Source of the DNA: Dasypus novemcinctus
Taxonomy: Eukaryota > Chordata > Mammalia > Cingulata > Dasypodidae
DNA: 64,000 bases
Assembly (NCBI RefSeq): GCF_030445035.2
Contig: NC_080704.1
Coordinates: 21,308,499 to 21,372,498 of the forward strand
Direction of reading: 5' to 3'
Shown: in pieces, positions 12,766 through 27,395 of the stretch
How positions within the stretch are numbered: the stretch's first letter is position 1
Layout: each line of letters opens with the position of its first letter
The notes under the pieces: generated by a model
Database searches by the model: none
What the model saw: the letters and a program-made list of their open reading frames with translations, nothing else
Told to the model about the DNA's origin: nothing
Position numbers and translations under genes: made by a program

Positions 12766-13189
12766 ATGCAGATTTTGCACTGACTGATGTGACTGCAAGG
12801 CTGTCCCAATCTTGAGCCATGTGACCCCTCATGTTTGAACAGCAGGCAGCTCCATTTCATTTCCTTCTTTGTAAAGAAGTCATTTGAATTTACATAAGGG
12901 ATAATGGGCCTCTGAAATTAAAATCTGTTTAAGGGACAGAAAGTAGTTGAAAGCAGAGCAAATCCTGTTATTTGATGATGTCGATTTTTTTTTCCCCCTA
13001 TTTGTCAAGCTTTTTCTCTCCTTAGGGCATTTTGAAAACTTTGGTTCCTTTTGTACTTGAGTGTTGTTACCTTCGCACATTGGTAGATGCTCACTTGGAG
13101 GTTTGGGGATGATGGGGAAAGATGCTAGCCTTGGTACTTGGTGCTATGGAGAAAGAAGAGATGGATGGGTCAATAATGGTGTCTGTTTT

Positions 13190-13690
13190 CGTTTTCTAAA
13201 GACTGCTGGGACCAATATACCAGAAATGGGTTGACCTTTATAATGGGAATTTATCAGGTTAAAAGCTTCCTTTCTGAGGCCATGGAAGTGTCCAAATCAA
13301 GGCATCATCTGGAGATCCTTTTCCCTGAGCTGCAGCTTTGGGAAATCAGGTATATGGCAGGAAACAATGGCAGCATCTTCCAGTCTCCACACTTCTCCTC
13401 CAGGCCTTGTTGCTTTCAGCCTCTGGCTTCAGTGACTCCTCTCAGCTTCTAGGAGTTTTTTCTCTCTGTCTCTGTGACTTTCTTTCTGTATGTGCAGCTT
13501 TTTTATTCTTTCGTTTATAAAGTACTCCAATAAGAGGATTAAGACCCACCCTAATTCACGTTATCTAATCAGAGGCCCTTAAATGAAGTAATTTAATCAA
13601 AATGTCCCGCCTACAATAGGTTTACATGCATAGGAGTGGATTAGCTTTAAGTGGATTTTCTGGGGTCCAAAAAAGCTTCAAACTGTCACA
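13190..13690 (-). mobile_element. LTR-like (MaLR-type) repeat, degraded
   Basis: It shares its organisation with 53,435-54,110: an internal block of taataagaggattaagaccc type, cttaaatgaagtaatttaat, and an end with tctggggtcc. Such blocks occur in mammalian MaLR-type LTRs. Family assignment is from memory and strand is tentative. Confidence 0.45.
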
Positions 13691-13699
13691 GTGTCTTTT

Positions 13700-13915
13700 T
13701 TTTTTTAAAGACCAAGGGTCACCTCAGCAAATGTTTTCACTAAAGAGCAAGATAGTAAATATTTTAGACTTTATGGGCCTTATGGTTTCTCTCCCTACTA
13801 CTCAACTCAGCCTTTGGCGTGCAAAATCAGCATGGACAGTATGTAAATGGATGGCTGTAGCTGGGTTCCAATAAAATTTTATTTAAAAAAACAAAAACAT
13901 AAAACAGGCCAAATC
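13700..13915 (-). mobile_element. hAT-type DNA transposon fossil
   Basis: The blocks tagtaaatattttagacttt, gggcctt, actactcaactc and ttccaataaaattttattta match, in opposite orientation, the repeat at 31,040-31,230 (ggcaaactacagtcc ... gtaaataaagctt). The two are copies of one old DNA-transposon family. Confidence 0.6.
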
Positions 13916-14214
13916 TCACAAGCCTGTGTTTTAGAGCATTACTTTTGTCATTTAGGGTAAGAAGACCAAGTGAGTAAATGCTCAGTCAAGAGGAACTTAA
14001 ATGTTTTGGTAACTTGTATATAAATATTCTCCAAATTTTTCTTTATCTTTCTAAACAAAAGGTAGGCACCAACCTAGTGCTTTGCATTCTTAAAAGCAGT
14101 GTCAACAACTTCTTGATGCTGAGTTTCTCCTTAAGTATCATGAAAACTTGTGACCTGGCATTTTGACTATACATTTTAATCAAGACTCAATCAAAGTATC
14201 TGGGTCTTGTCATT

Positions 14215-14460
14215 TTTTTGATGCTCATAGCACTTACTATGGCCAGGTACAATTCCAAGTGTTTTACTTAGATTATTATATTTACTTATTGCAAAAACCC
14301 AATGAGGTGGTTATTATCCCATTTTGTAGATGAGGAAACTGAGGTTTATGGACTTTGAGTTAACCCACCCAAGGTCACCCAGCTAGGAAGATGCATGGCT
14401 AGGATTTGAACCTGAATACGTTCACTATCAAGTCCATACATACCCTTGAGCACTATTAAA
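14215..14460 (-). repeat. MIR SINE fossil
   Basis: It contains agcacttactatggccaggt, ccattttgtagatgaggaaa, aaggtcacccagctag and ggatttgaacc, the reverse-complement order of the MIR core and flanks. An ancient, inactive element. Confidence 0.85.
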
Positions 14461-14689
14461 TAATGCAATTACTACCTCTCTGTGTATAGAAGTTGATATG
14501 GGGGAATGGTGGTCACATTCAGATGTTGTGTTTTATCTCTAGTAATATGAGTTTTATTCAAATAATACAAAATAACAAATTTTTAGAAACATTTTCCAAC
14601 ACAGTATGTTAAAAGGTTTGCCTTAAGGGGCTGTAGATGCAGAAATTGATTTTTGCCAAGAGTGCCAAGATAATCAAAGAAAGAGTAGC

Positions 14690-15825
14690 CTCTTTAAAAA
14701 AAAAATGGTGCTAGACAACTGGATCACCACATGCAAAGAATGAATTGGGCCTCCACCTCACACCATATACGAGAATTAACTCAAAATACATCAACAACCG
14801 AAGAATAAGAACTAACACTATTAGAAAAAAAACAGGGGTAAGAGCTCATGACCTTGGATTTGGCAATGGTTTCTCGGGCATGACATCAAAAGCAAAATAA
14901 AATAGGTAAATTGGACTTCATCAAAACTGAAAATTTTTGTGTTTCAAAGGATACCATCTAGAAAGTGAAAAGACAACCTACTAAATGGGAGAAAATATTT
15001 ACAAATCCCATATCTGATAAGGGACTCGTATCCAGGACATATAAAGGACTCTAAGGACACAATAATAAAAAGACAACCCAATTTTTAAAAAAAGGACTAG
15101 AGCATTTCACCAAAGATGATATACAAATGGCCAATAAACACATGAAAAGATGCTCAGCATTATGAGCCATCAGGGAACTGCAGATCAAAACTGCACTGAA
15201 ATATCACTTCTCACCCACCAGGATGGTTATAACAAGTGTTGGTGAGAATGCAGAGAAATAGGAACACTCATATCCTGCTGGTGGGCATGTGAAATGGTGT
15301 AGCCACTTGTTTAAAATAGTCTGACAGGTCCTCAAAAGGTTGAGCGGAGTTACCGTATGGCCCAGAATTCCACTACTAGGTATATCCACGAGAGAATTGA
15401 AAACATGTCCACGTAAAAACTTGTACACAAATGTTAATTATTTCATAATCAAAAAATGGGAACTCAAATGTACATCAGTGGATAAATGACTAAACAAATT
15501 GTGGTTTATCCACACAGTGGACTATTATTCAGCCATAAGAAGGGATGAAGTTCTGATACATGCTACAACATGGATGAACCTCTAAAACCCTGTGCTAACT
15601 GAAAGAAGCCAGATACGAAAGGTCAAATATTGGGAGGAGGGCAGTGTTGGGGGGTGATGGATAACGGGTATGGGGTTTCTTTTGGAGGTGATGAAAATGT
15701 TCTAAAATTGTGATGGTTGCATACCTCTGTGACTCCACTGAAAGCCATTGAACTGTACACTTTAAGTGGGCAAATTGTATGGTATATAAATTTTATCTCA
15801 ATAAAGCTGTTACAAAATAAATTTC
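14690..15825 (+). mobile_element. L1 3' end (ORF2 tail and 3'UTR), degraded
   Basis: The stretch includes typical mammalian L1 3' blocks: ggataaattggacttcatc-like, gccaataaacacatgaaaag, atgctcagcatta, gaatgcagagaaataggaac, cccagaattccactactagg and the end ttatctcaataaagctgtt. Many stops break the ORF2 part. It sits where RS1 transcripts might end on the other strand. Confidence 0.85.
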
Positions 15826-15997
15826 CAATGTGAATAATTATTTGGAGAACCTTTATACCTTGCCCTGTTTCATTCTTCCTTTTTTTTCCCTGAACTATAC
15901 TCACTTTCTTCCCTTTTGTATCTGATATGCCAGGTACAGAAGTCCTGAACTCTTAGGCTACTGCCATTTTCTCTGACAGTCCGCGTCATGATAAAAG

Positions 15998-17489
15998 TTT
16001 AATTCGACTTTCCACAAAGGGTCTCTGTTCAGATATTCTGTACAAAAGAGATTTGTCCATGTGTCCAGAGGCCAGAGATGTGTTTTTCCCCCACCCTGAA
16101 CTGACATATTTATATTAGAAGGAAGATTGAAACCCCTGGGCAGGGAAAAGCATTTTTCCAGATTCAAGTATACAGCGTGGGGATTAGAAAGATACTGGGT
16201 GTAATATAAAGCTGGAGAGAGGAGATTTGGTGTTCACAGAGAAGGTGGTGGTGGTATCCAGGATCAGGTTAGTGTGAGTCTATTTGAAAACAGAAGTAGT
16301 TCAGAGAAATGAGCTGCCAACAAAGGCTACACTGCATCCAGGAGCAGGACAGGTTTTTGGATTGCCCGGTCTCCTTTGAAGGATCCTTTCCCACAAGCTC
16401 CCTGCGTAATGAGCTTCTCCTGGAAAGGAAGGCTTGGCCTGACTCATTCCTTCCCAAAGAGATTTCTAGCCTCAGGAGCCGGAGGGTGTGTACGTTGCCA
16501 GGCCAGGGGATGGAGGTTGAGAGTTGGGCCACATCACCCTCCTTTTTCTGACATAGATGTAATGACCACTTTCTGCAAAGCATGTAGTCAGCAATTGAAC
16601 CTCCTCTACGTAGCCGGTGATAGCTCCAGGTTCTTCTCCCTTGGCAGAAGGTTTGGTTGGGTGAGGTTGTCAAGAAGCTGGGACTACTGTGAGATGTGCC
16701 ACAGGCTCCCACCCACCCACACAATTCTGCCATGCAGGCACCCTTGAAACCTCTAACTGCAGGCCCAGTTAAAGGTTTCAAGATACTTTTAGGCCATGAT
16801 TTAATAAAAACAACTAGGAGAAACTGCAAATTGCCTTCCCCTTTGCATTCGAAGTGAAGCTCTGTGAAACAATTTTTCGCATTTTGAATGAGATAAAGCA
16901 AAAGAATTTTCCAGGTGTCAGGGCTGCTTTGTGTTCCCCTGGAGGTACACCTTTCACAGTGTCACTGAGACAAAAAATGAGAAATGTAAATTATCCGTTA
17001 CTTATGCTTTTGTAAGAAAATTGTTTTGAGGGGCATTTTCTTTGTTCTTACTTTCTTTGGCCCTGAGTGGGAAATAAGTTCATTTTTCTTTTTCTTTCAT
17101 TGAAATTGGAAACTGCCTTTTTTAAAAAATGAAAAATTCTTGGCCCAGTTCTGCATTTAAAAGTGCTTGTGAAGGGGAGCAGATGTGGCTCCAGCAGTTG
17201 AGTGCCCACCTCCTACATGGGAGGTCCTGGGTTCGGTTGCCAGTGCCTCCTGAAAAAAAGTAAAATAAGCAAAACAAATGAAAAACATGAAGGGAAAAAA
17301 AAAACCAACTCAGGGAAGCTGATATGGCCCAGTGGTTGAGCACCAGCTTCCACATACAAGGTCCTGGGTTCAATCCCCGGCCCCGGTACCTCAAAAAAAA
17401 AAAAAAGTGCTTGTAAAGTACAGCCCTCTTTGCCACAGTGGTATATCAGGACCCCCACCCACTGGCAGGTGTGGGTCTGAAGCTGCTGT
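15998..17489 (-). other. RS1: RS1 3'UTR (extent uncertain)
   Basis: The DNA following the RS1 stop on the minus strand. The first poly(A)-like hexamers on that strand are ATTAAA at 16,800-16,805 and 15,998-16,003; the first AATAAA is at 14,553-14,558. Human RS1 has a 3'UTR of about 2.3 kb (from memory), so the true end lies somewhere in this range or beyond the L1. A dimeric SINE is inserted close to the stop (17,171-17,402). A 210-codon open frame on the minus strand at 16,269-16,901 has no recognisable protein features. Confidence 0.45.
17171..17402 (+). mobile_element. Dimeric tRNA-type SINE in the RS1 3'UTR
   Basis: There are two tRNA-like units in tandem: ggagcagatgtggctcca...ggttcggttgcc, then after an A-rich linker ggaagctgatatggccca...ggttcaatcccc, ending ggtacctc plus A-run. 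The target-site duplication aaaagtgcttgt is at 17,159-17,170 and 17,403-17,414. It is antisense to RS1 and starts 88 bases beyond the RS1 stop. Confidence 0.9.
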
Positions 17490-17642
<153 letters not shown>

Positions 17643-17864
17643 CTAAAGGGAGAAAGGAAATCCTATCACTGGCACATCATAGAAGAAAAAAAGAAGAGTG
17701 ATTCCTGTCCGGAGCTGGCCCCAACTTTGAACCGTCGGTAAAGCCTCAGAAAATGGTTAAAGCTCAGGGAATTTGCTAGCACCCCCCTCAATCCCAAATT
17801 CTAACCTTGAGGACTATTGCATCTACATTCAAGGGCCATTTCTGAGCCACTGTACGGGGATATC

Positions 17865-18075
17865 TAGAACTGCACCATCCAATATGGTAGCCACTAGCTA
17901 CATGTGACTATTTAAATTTAAATGAATTGAAATTAAATAAAAATTCAGTTCCTCCATTGTGCTACCTGCATTTCAAGTGCTTACTAGACTCGTGGCTAGT
18001 GGCTGCCATATTGGATGGTACAGAAATGAACATTTCCATCATTGCAGAAAGTTCAATTGGCCAGCACTGATAGAA
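17865..18075. mobile_element. MITE-like DNA transposon with terminal inverted repeats
   Basis: The left part accatccaatatggtagcc and right part ggctgccatattggatggta are inverted repeats of each other, with an AT-rich middle. The same family is seen, more decayed, at 33,520-33,740. An old non-autonomous hAT-type element is likely. Confidence 0.7.
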
Positions 18076-18788
18076 AACACCTCTTAACTCATTATCCTCA
18101 TTTTGCATTTTTGTTCTTAAAGGACCATGTTACAAGAGAGTTTCCAAAACTCTGCAGTGAGCTGTGACGTTGTGAACCAAAGTTTAATTGTGTGTCCCTC
18201 TATTGATACAAAAGGCAAGTACATTTTAGACTTGGAAAAATATTCCACACCAAAAAATGCATTAAAACTAGAGGGAAAATTCTGGAAGGGAGAGGACAGC
18301 ATCCAGAGTAAGGAAAACAGGTTTTGCTCAGTGTTTCTCTGGATGTAATATAAAATGATGCAATGGTGCAATGGATGTTTGAATGTATTTCCAAATCATT
18401 CTTTGCACTTGGAGTTCTAGTGCTATACCCAATGACACCCAAACCTTGCATATCCTTCTGGGATTATCTCCTGAAAAAATCTGACTGCCACAGTGACCTC
18501 CTCCATCCATAGAACAAGAAGAGGCTTGTCAGCCATGATCTTGGCTTTCTCCCACTGCACTCTCTAAGCCATTTGGTCTTGAGCCTGCTCAAGTCCATAG
18601 CCAGGTGAAGAGGGGAGGATGGCACAGGCCCAACCAGATTGCACAAGTGCGGGAATGGAGTGCCCCTTTGCAAAGAAGTGCTGAGCCTTCAGAAACAGGG
18701 CTTGAAAAAGAATTCTAATTTCTTTTTGAAAAGCCAACTCATAAGAGCAAAATGAAATAAGATGTTCAAGTATCAAGATGGTTTTACC

Positions 18789-19166
18789 GGGAAGCGAACT
18801 TGGCCCAGTGGTTAGGGCGTCCGTCTACCACATGGGAGGTCTGCGGTTTAAACCCCGGGCCTCCTTGACCCGTGTGGAACTGGCCCATGCATGGTGCTGA
18901 TGCATGCAAGGAGTGCCCTGCCACACAGGGGTGTCCCCCACGCAGGGGAGCCCCACACGCAAGGAGTGCGCCCCATAAGGAGAGCCACCCAGCGTGAAAG
19001 AAAGTGCAGCCTACCCAGGAATGGTGCCGCTGATAAAGATAGAAGGAGTCACAGAAGAATACACAGCAAATGGACACAGAGAGCAGACATCTGGTGGGGG
19101 AGAAGCGGGGGGGGGGGGGAGGAAGAGGAGGGAGAAGGAAAGGGGGGGAATAAATTTTTTTTTTAA
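18789..19166 (+). mobile_element. DAS-type SINE, full length
   Basis: It runs from gggaagcgaacttggcccag (tRNA-like head with A-box; B-box ggtttaaacc) through the body to a purine-rich tail at 19,095-19,166. The perfect 14-nt target-site duplication aagatggttttacc is at 18,775-18,788 and 19,167-19,180, so the insertion is young. Confidence 0.95.
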
Positions 19167-19750
19167 AAGATGGTTTTACCTATTGTATACAAATTCTTTG
19201 AAATCTCAAGACATTAATTTCTGGCTGTACAAATTGCCAATAGAAACTACAAAACCTTATTCTCATCCACACATATCTATTTCAACTGATTAAATGACCA
19301 AATTTGACTGGGGAATTCCTAATACTTGGGTGGAAGGACAGTTAACATTTCCAAACAGATAATGAATTTTTAAAATTCATTTTTACTCATTGCAAATATA
19401 TATGCATCTATATAATCAAGAGCCTACAGTGTTCACTCTGTGTGAACAACACTTTGATTTTGCTTCTCAGAGGGTAATAGGATGTAAATTGCCCAAAGGT
19501 TTAATAAGGTTGCATTTAATGTTTAAAGGTTCTTTAAACCCATCTACAGTGGTGGAGTCCTTTTAGTCGTTTACATGGTTAGTGGCTATCTTTCTGGGCT
19601 GTCAAAAGTTTCCCAGCATTTGGTCCCAGTCAGTAGTAATAGTACATAAATGGAACTGTTATCAACTTGCATTATTGGCAGATCAAGCCAGACATAGAGT
19701 ATTCAATGACCCAGTGAGTTTGGAATAATTCGAATGGTCAGTCTTAATTA

Positions 19751-22501
<2,751 letters not shown>

Positions 22502-23199
22502 TCAATACTCAATAAACATAAGATGGGAATGACACAACAAACCACCTTATTTGTGCTGGAGAACGTGTTACTTGTCAGCATGGTTCATGGTGGGTTGAGC
22601 TGGGTCTTTAACCTGTTAACTGCACTTGCGAGAAAAGAGGGAAGATATAGTAAAGGGATTGCCACAGAGACACGCGACCCTTGTAAACTCAGGGAAATGG
22701 TTCTATGGCAACCTCATGAATGGTGGGAGTTTTGAGAAATCCTTCACCTCCACAAGCTCAGAGACCTAAAAGTCAAGGGACTTGCAAGTGAAATAGCGTA
22801 TTTAAATGCCATGCATCTTTATTTTCCTCATTGATAGATTCAGTCATCATTAACATCTGTCTTGCATGATGTCATCGGGGTCCCTAATTGATGCCAATTA
22901 TAGGAGCAAAACAATGATGAGAGTCAAGAAAGGCAACTGTACACTGAGATTGACTTCCCACTTATAAACTGCAGTCTTCTCACTAGTCTAATAAAAAAGG
23001 GTGAAATGTGCCAGAGTGACTGTTGAATAAGGAACAGTTGAAAGAAACTGCTTTTTCCAAATAATAGCCAAAGCTGGTTCTTAGATGTTGATTGTCTGCT
23101 GCTTCTCATGTATTTCCCCTCACACTAAGAACACTGTCAGGTTACTTGATAGAGAATAACAGTCAAGTTGCCAACCCAGTATTCACTCTCCTCTTCTTT

Positions 23200-23945
23200 T
23201 TTACCAAAGAGCCCTGGTTTTGGTGGGGGCAGCATTGTGGCCAGCTAAAATCACCACATGTCCTAGCCTCCTTTGCAGATGGAAGTAACCAAGTGACACA
23301 TTTATGACCAGTGAGATATAAAAGGATGACTGCTGGGGATTTCTGATCAAAATTTGCTTGCTCCTTCTTTCTCTTGCCTGGAATGATGAACTGATGGCTG
23401 GTGCAATAGAAGCCATATTGCCCCATGGGGGTAAGATCAAGAGATGTCCAGAGGGAAGCAGATTTGGCTCAATTGATAGAGTGTCCGCCTACCACATGGG
23501 AGGTCCAGGGTTCAAATCCAGGGCTCCTGACCCATGTGGAGCTGGCCCACGCGCAGTGCTGATGCACGCAAGGAGTGCCGTGCCACGCAGGGGTGTCCCA
23601 CACGCAAGGGGTGCACCCCTTAAGGAGAGCCACCCACCACGAGAAAAGTGCAGCCTGCCCAGGAGTGGCTCCACACACAGAGAGAGCTGACACAGCAAGA
23701 TGACACAACAAAAAGAGACACGGATTCCCAGAGCCGCATACAAGAATGCAAGCAGACACAGAAGAACACACAGCGAATGGACACAGAGAGCAGACAACGG
23801 GGTGGGGGGGGGAGGCGGGAAGGGGAGAGAAATAAATAAAAAACAAATCTTTTAAAAAAAAGATGTCCAGAGACCTCAGCCCTGATATCCTTGAGCAACT
23901 CCCTACCCCTTGTCTTCTTACCATACGAATCAAACTAAACTTCAA
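23200..23945 (+). repeat. Ancient interspersed repeat split by a DAS SINE
   Basis: The outer parts (catgtcctagcctcctttgc, gaccagtgagatataaaagg ... ttcaataaaccactatt) resemble the old mammalian repeat also seen near 21,355-21,830 and 47,330-47,990. I do not have a sure family name. The DAS SINE at 23,454-23,860 splits it. Confidence 0.5.
23454..23860 (+). mobile_element. DAS-type SINE, full length
   Basis: Head gggaagcagatttggctcaa, B-box ggttcaaatcc, body, and A-rich tail ending in an A-run. The perfect 12-nt target-site duplication agatgtccagag lies at 23,442-23,453 and 23,861-23,872. Confidence 0.95.
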
Positions 23946-25454
23946 TAAACCACTATTTAGGAAGTCTCTTACTTGCCACCCAACCTAGGTCCTAACTGAA
24001 TTTCTGTAGAGAACAAATACATTTTCCAAGTTTTCTGATGGTGAATGATAAACTCCAAATAAGGTAATTCAAAGTTGGTTTTTTTCCCCATGTGTACGTT
24101 TGAGTTCAGGTGAAAGATGTTAAACATATTTACTGGAGCACCATCGCCTTTAACAGTAAAAGGAGTGCTGAAGTCTTCCTGGAGACTCTGAATGTCAGTA
24201 AACCCGAATGAAAGTTGTAAGAGCCTCAACGCTCTCCTGAGGCTTCAGAGTGTCTGCAGGGACCGTCATGTCCCAGCCCCAGACGCTGAAGACAGAAGGA
24301 CAGCTGCAGACCTCTGGCCAGGGGCCTTCCTCTTTCTGTCCCAACACACCAAAGGACTAGACCCAACTCCCGCTAGTACCCGCAGCTCAGTGGGGCTGGG
24401 GGAGAAGAGGCAGCAGTGTTTGTCGTCGATTAAGAACCCACGCCTTGGGAAGCCTGTAATGTCTATTCCTGGGAGAGAGAACAGGAGCCCTTTCTGGGCC
24501 ACCCACTCACGCCCTGTGTGACCGGACCACAGGGGAGCTGGTCAAGAATGTGCTTTCCAGGATTCCAGGCGCAGAGCATCCGCATTTTTAACAAGCACGC
24601 TTTCAAGGCCCGCTCTGGAAACCTTGGCCTGGCAGAAAGGGCATTTTGTGGCCTGGCCGATTCAGAGGGCCCAAGTGCCAGTGGGTCTGGTGTCCCCACC
24701 TCCCCAACTCCCTTCCAGCCTGGAAGACAAGCCTGTGCGACCGGAAGGAGGGACAAGACCCCGGCGTCAGGAAGCTGTGTTTCAACTGGGACTTTGGTTG
24801 TCACCTAACCTGTTTTTGAATCTGTCTCTACAGCCTCATCCATCGCTAGCAATAATGACGGAACCTGCCTTTTCTTTATTTTTTTGCTCCAGGGCCACCA
24901 GCTCTGAGGGAGAAGGCAGAGAGGGGAAGAAAAAATTCTACCACCACCATTCCCGGTCGCTTTACTCTTGGCATTTTACACTTTCTCCCATTTTCCCTCC
25001 CATCTCTTTCCCCAGTCCTTTCCACCTAGCGCATCCTAGGTTCAAAGTGGGCTCTAGACCTGCAGAGATGTGGCCACGGAGGCCAGAGAGGGTTTACCCA
25101 GGGGCCAGAGAGCCTGTTGTTCATTTTGCATTGTAAAGAGCCACTTTCCCCGACACTCGTTCTGTACGCACTCTCCAGGGGAAGGGATGATCTCGGGCGC
25201 TCCCGTGGCTTCAGCCGGTACCTCGGAGTTGATGCCTGACGCCAGGTCCCAAACTTTGTCCCACTGCCCCTTGATTTTCCAGTGAATGTTTCCACCTGGA
25301 TGACCCATAGGTCTTCGCGCTCCATATGTCGAAAACCGAGCCATCCATCGTTAGAGCCCAGGCCTGCCCTGGGTCTCAGGCATTGGCACCGGCTGGAACC
25401 CAGCTGCCTTCACGGAAACCAGGTGGTTTGACCCAGGGTACAAAGTGCCGGCTT

Positions 25455-25635
25455 TGGAGCCCTGAGGCTCAGACTTGGTTGCACCCTGGAATCCCCTGGG
25501 GAGCTACAGAAATGCTGATGTCCGGGCCACACCCCTGAAAATCTGATTTAATTGGTCTGGGGTGCAGCGGGGGCATCTGGATAAAGCCACAGGTGATGGT
25601 CATGTGCAACCAAGGTCAAGAACTACTGCTTAGGG
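25455..25635. mobile_element. hAT-Charlie-type MITE fossil
   Basis: The blocks cctggaatcccctggggagc, tgatttaattggtctggggt and caaccaaggtcaagaactac follow a MER5/MER58-like consensus. The subfamily is uncertain. Confidence 0.6.
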
Positions 25636-25639
25636 CCAA

Positions 25640-25815
25640 GAAGCCCTGGGTTTGGATCCCATTCTAGATGGTGTGAGCCTAAGCACGTTACTTAAGCTCT
25701 CAGAGTCTCGGTTTCCTCCTCTGTGAAATGGGTGCCACAGAGAACCTGCCTCCACAAAGTTGCTGTGAGAGCAAATGAAATAATGTTGGTAGCGTGCTCA
25801 GCACAGGGCCTGGCC
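25640..25815 (+). repeat. MIR SINE fossil
   Basis: The order gtttggatcccattctagat, gttacttaagctctcagagt, tcggtttcctcctctgtgaa and gttgctgtgagagcaaatga matches the MIR sense strand. Confidence 0.85.
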
Positions 25816-26529
25816 AAACAGCAGAAGCTGACATTAGTACAGTAAGGCGACAGGGCGGGGAATACACTGATGTCTTCTTGAGGTTTGCACGCCTTTTTTT
25901 TTCCTAGTGAAGACCCAGCAGGGAAGAAATCCCACAGTCCTCTAGCCCACGCTGCCCTGTCCCCATCTCCCAGCACATCTCCCCACAAAAGAGGCCCCAG
26001 GAAGGAAGAGGTCGTGTGTGTGCGCGGGCGTGCGAGCAAGCGAGCGATCATGGGCCGGAGAGATTGGAGAGAGAAGCCTTATTGACAGGCTCATGGATTT
26101 GGAAGGTCAAGGCTGTGACGGGAGGGGCTGGGGACCTGAGGTCAGCGTTGAAGTGATTCCCCTGAGGGGACCCACAGAGATGTGGCCTTGGGAGGCCTGA
26201 GCTCTGGGCACCCTCGTGGAACTTGAGACCAAGCTTGGCTCAGAGGGAGAGGAGCCACCAATGAGGGGCCCTCCTTGGCGTGGGGCCGTGGGCCAGGCAG
26301 GGAACCTGCCACCCAACCCGAGCCGAGACCCTGTCCCCCGGCCGCCCTCCAGAGGCCCTTGGGGCGGTTACGTGGTCCAAAGAGGGAGAGGCAGGAGCTC
26401 CCAAAATCCTGTCTTTAGACGCTCGCAGGCCATGACAAGGACAGACTCAAACTGGATTCATTTAATAGAAAGATAGAAAAGGCAACATTTCTCGCTCTGT
26501 GTGCTGTGAAGGGAACTGCATTCCAGTGA

Positions 26530-26585
26530 TATTTTTCTCATTTTTCCTGCCTCCTCCTTCCTCCCTTCTCCTCCTCCTTCCATGG
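26530..26585. repeat. Polypyrimidine tract
   Basis: A run of C and T built from ctcctccttcctcccttctc-type units. It is low-complexity sequence inside RS1 intron 3. Confidence 0.7.
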
Positions 26586-27395
26586 TCAGTTTAGCATCAC
26601 ATCCTGTTTACTCGGCAACTAAACCCTCTCAAGCCTGTCCCTTTATGCCTTTCCTGCCACCCCCGCCCGGATTCCTGAAGGCCACCCCACGATCGCCCTG
26701 ACTCTTGTCCCCACGCTGGAGCCAGAGTGTTCTTCCAGGTCACCAGGTCACTACTTCAGGCCATGGCCACTCTACACCCCTCAGGATGTGACATCCAAAC
26801 ACCGAGTAAGAGACCCTGACCTCGTCTCCTGACTGGGTATCCTCTGGGCTCCGGCCAGCTGGTCCTGCCGAGCTCCCTTCAGGAGGCCTTCCCGTGAGAT
26901 GATTTTCAAACCCGCCGTTGCCTCTGCTCCCCTTTCACCTTGCCAGCTCCACTCATCCTTCAGACTCCTGCCATCCGGAGCTGGGCAAGAGGGACACCCC
27001 TGGACTCTGTCACTCATCACCCCTTAGAGCGGATATCCTCTTGTCAGCCCCCCTTGTCCATCTTGCCCACCATTCTGTCCTCTGAGCCAAGCATTCTGCA
27101 CAAGAGGGGCAGGAACGGGAAGCAGAGAGCGCAGGGAGGAAGTCCAAGTGACTGTGGCCCAGAGAACTCCCTCTGGCCTGATGGAGACAAAACAGTAAAT
27201 GGATTGCAAACCAGAAAGTAACAGAAATGATGATTCTGAAGCGATTAAGGGGATCCTCTCAGCCATACACAGAATACTTCCCTCCCAAGTTTTCTTCCCA
27301 ATGGAACTTTGTTATTGTAGCTATTAAACCTATTTCTATACTCATTTTGCTCTTAAGGAAAAACCTACATTTTTTGTGACTCAAGTGGCTCTTTT

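Larger units (their letters stand above)
6223..12785 (+). other. CDKL5: CDKL5 3'UTR (about 6.5 kb)
   Basis: The DNA from the CDKL5 stop to just past the AATAAA at 12,760 corresponds in length to the very long 3'UTR of the human brain isoform (about 6.6 kb, from memory). It holds a G-rich block right after the stop, AT repeats near 6926-6950, a T-run at 11,104-11,119, a MER20-like fossil at about 9285-9510 and an earlier AATAAA near 12,315. No DAS SINE occurs in it. Open frames here are short and unlike proteins. Confidence 0.75.
12786..14552. other. Intergenic DNA between CDKL5 and RS1 3' ends
   Basis: This holds an LTR-like repeat (about 13,190-13,690), a DNA-transposon fossil (13,700-13,915) and a MIR (14,215-14,460). 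No gene was recognised. The downstream end of RS1 transcription may reach into it. Confidence 0.5.

Noticed and set aside
16269..16901. 210-codon open frame on the minus strand
   Set aside because: It lies in the likely RS1 3'UTR. Its peptide has no family-like pattern, and its composition looks like chance.
17171..17402. Functional tRNA genes in the SINE heads
   Set aside because: A- and B-box-like motifs are there, but the acceptor stems do not pair and the copies have SINE tails and duplications.
24240..24340. Possible distal CDKL5 exon (peptide with DRHVPAPDAEDRR)
   Set aside because: Only loosely similar to the human distal peptide, with no matching splice phase or flanking agreement.
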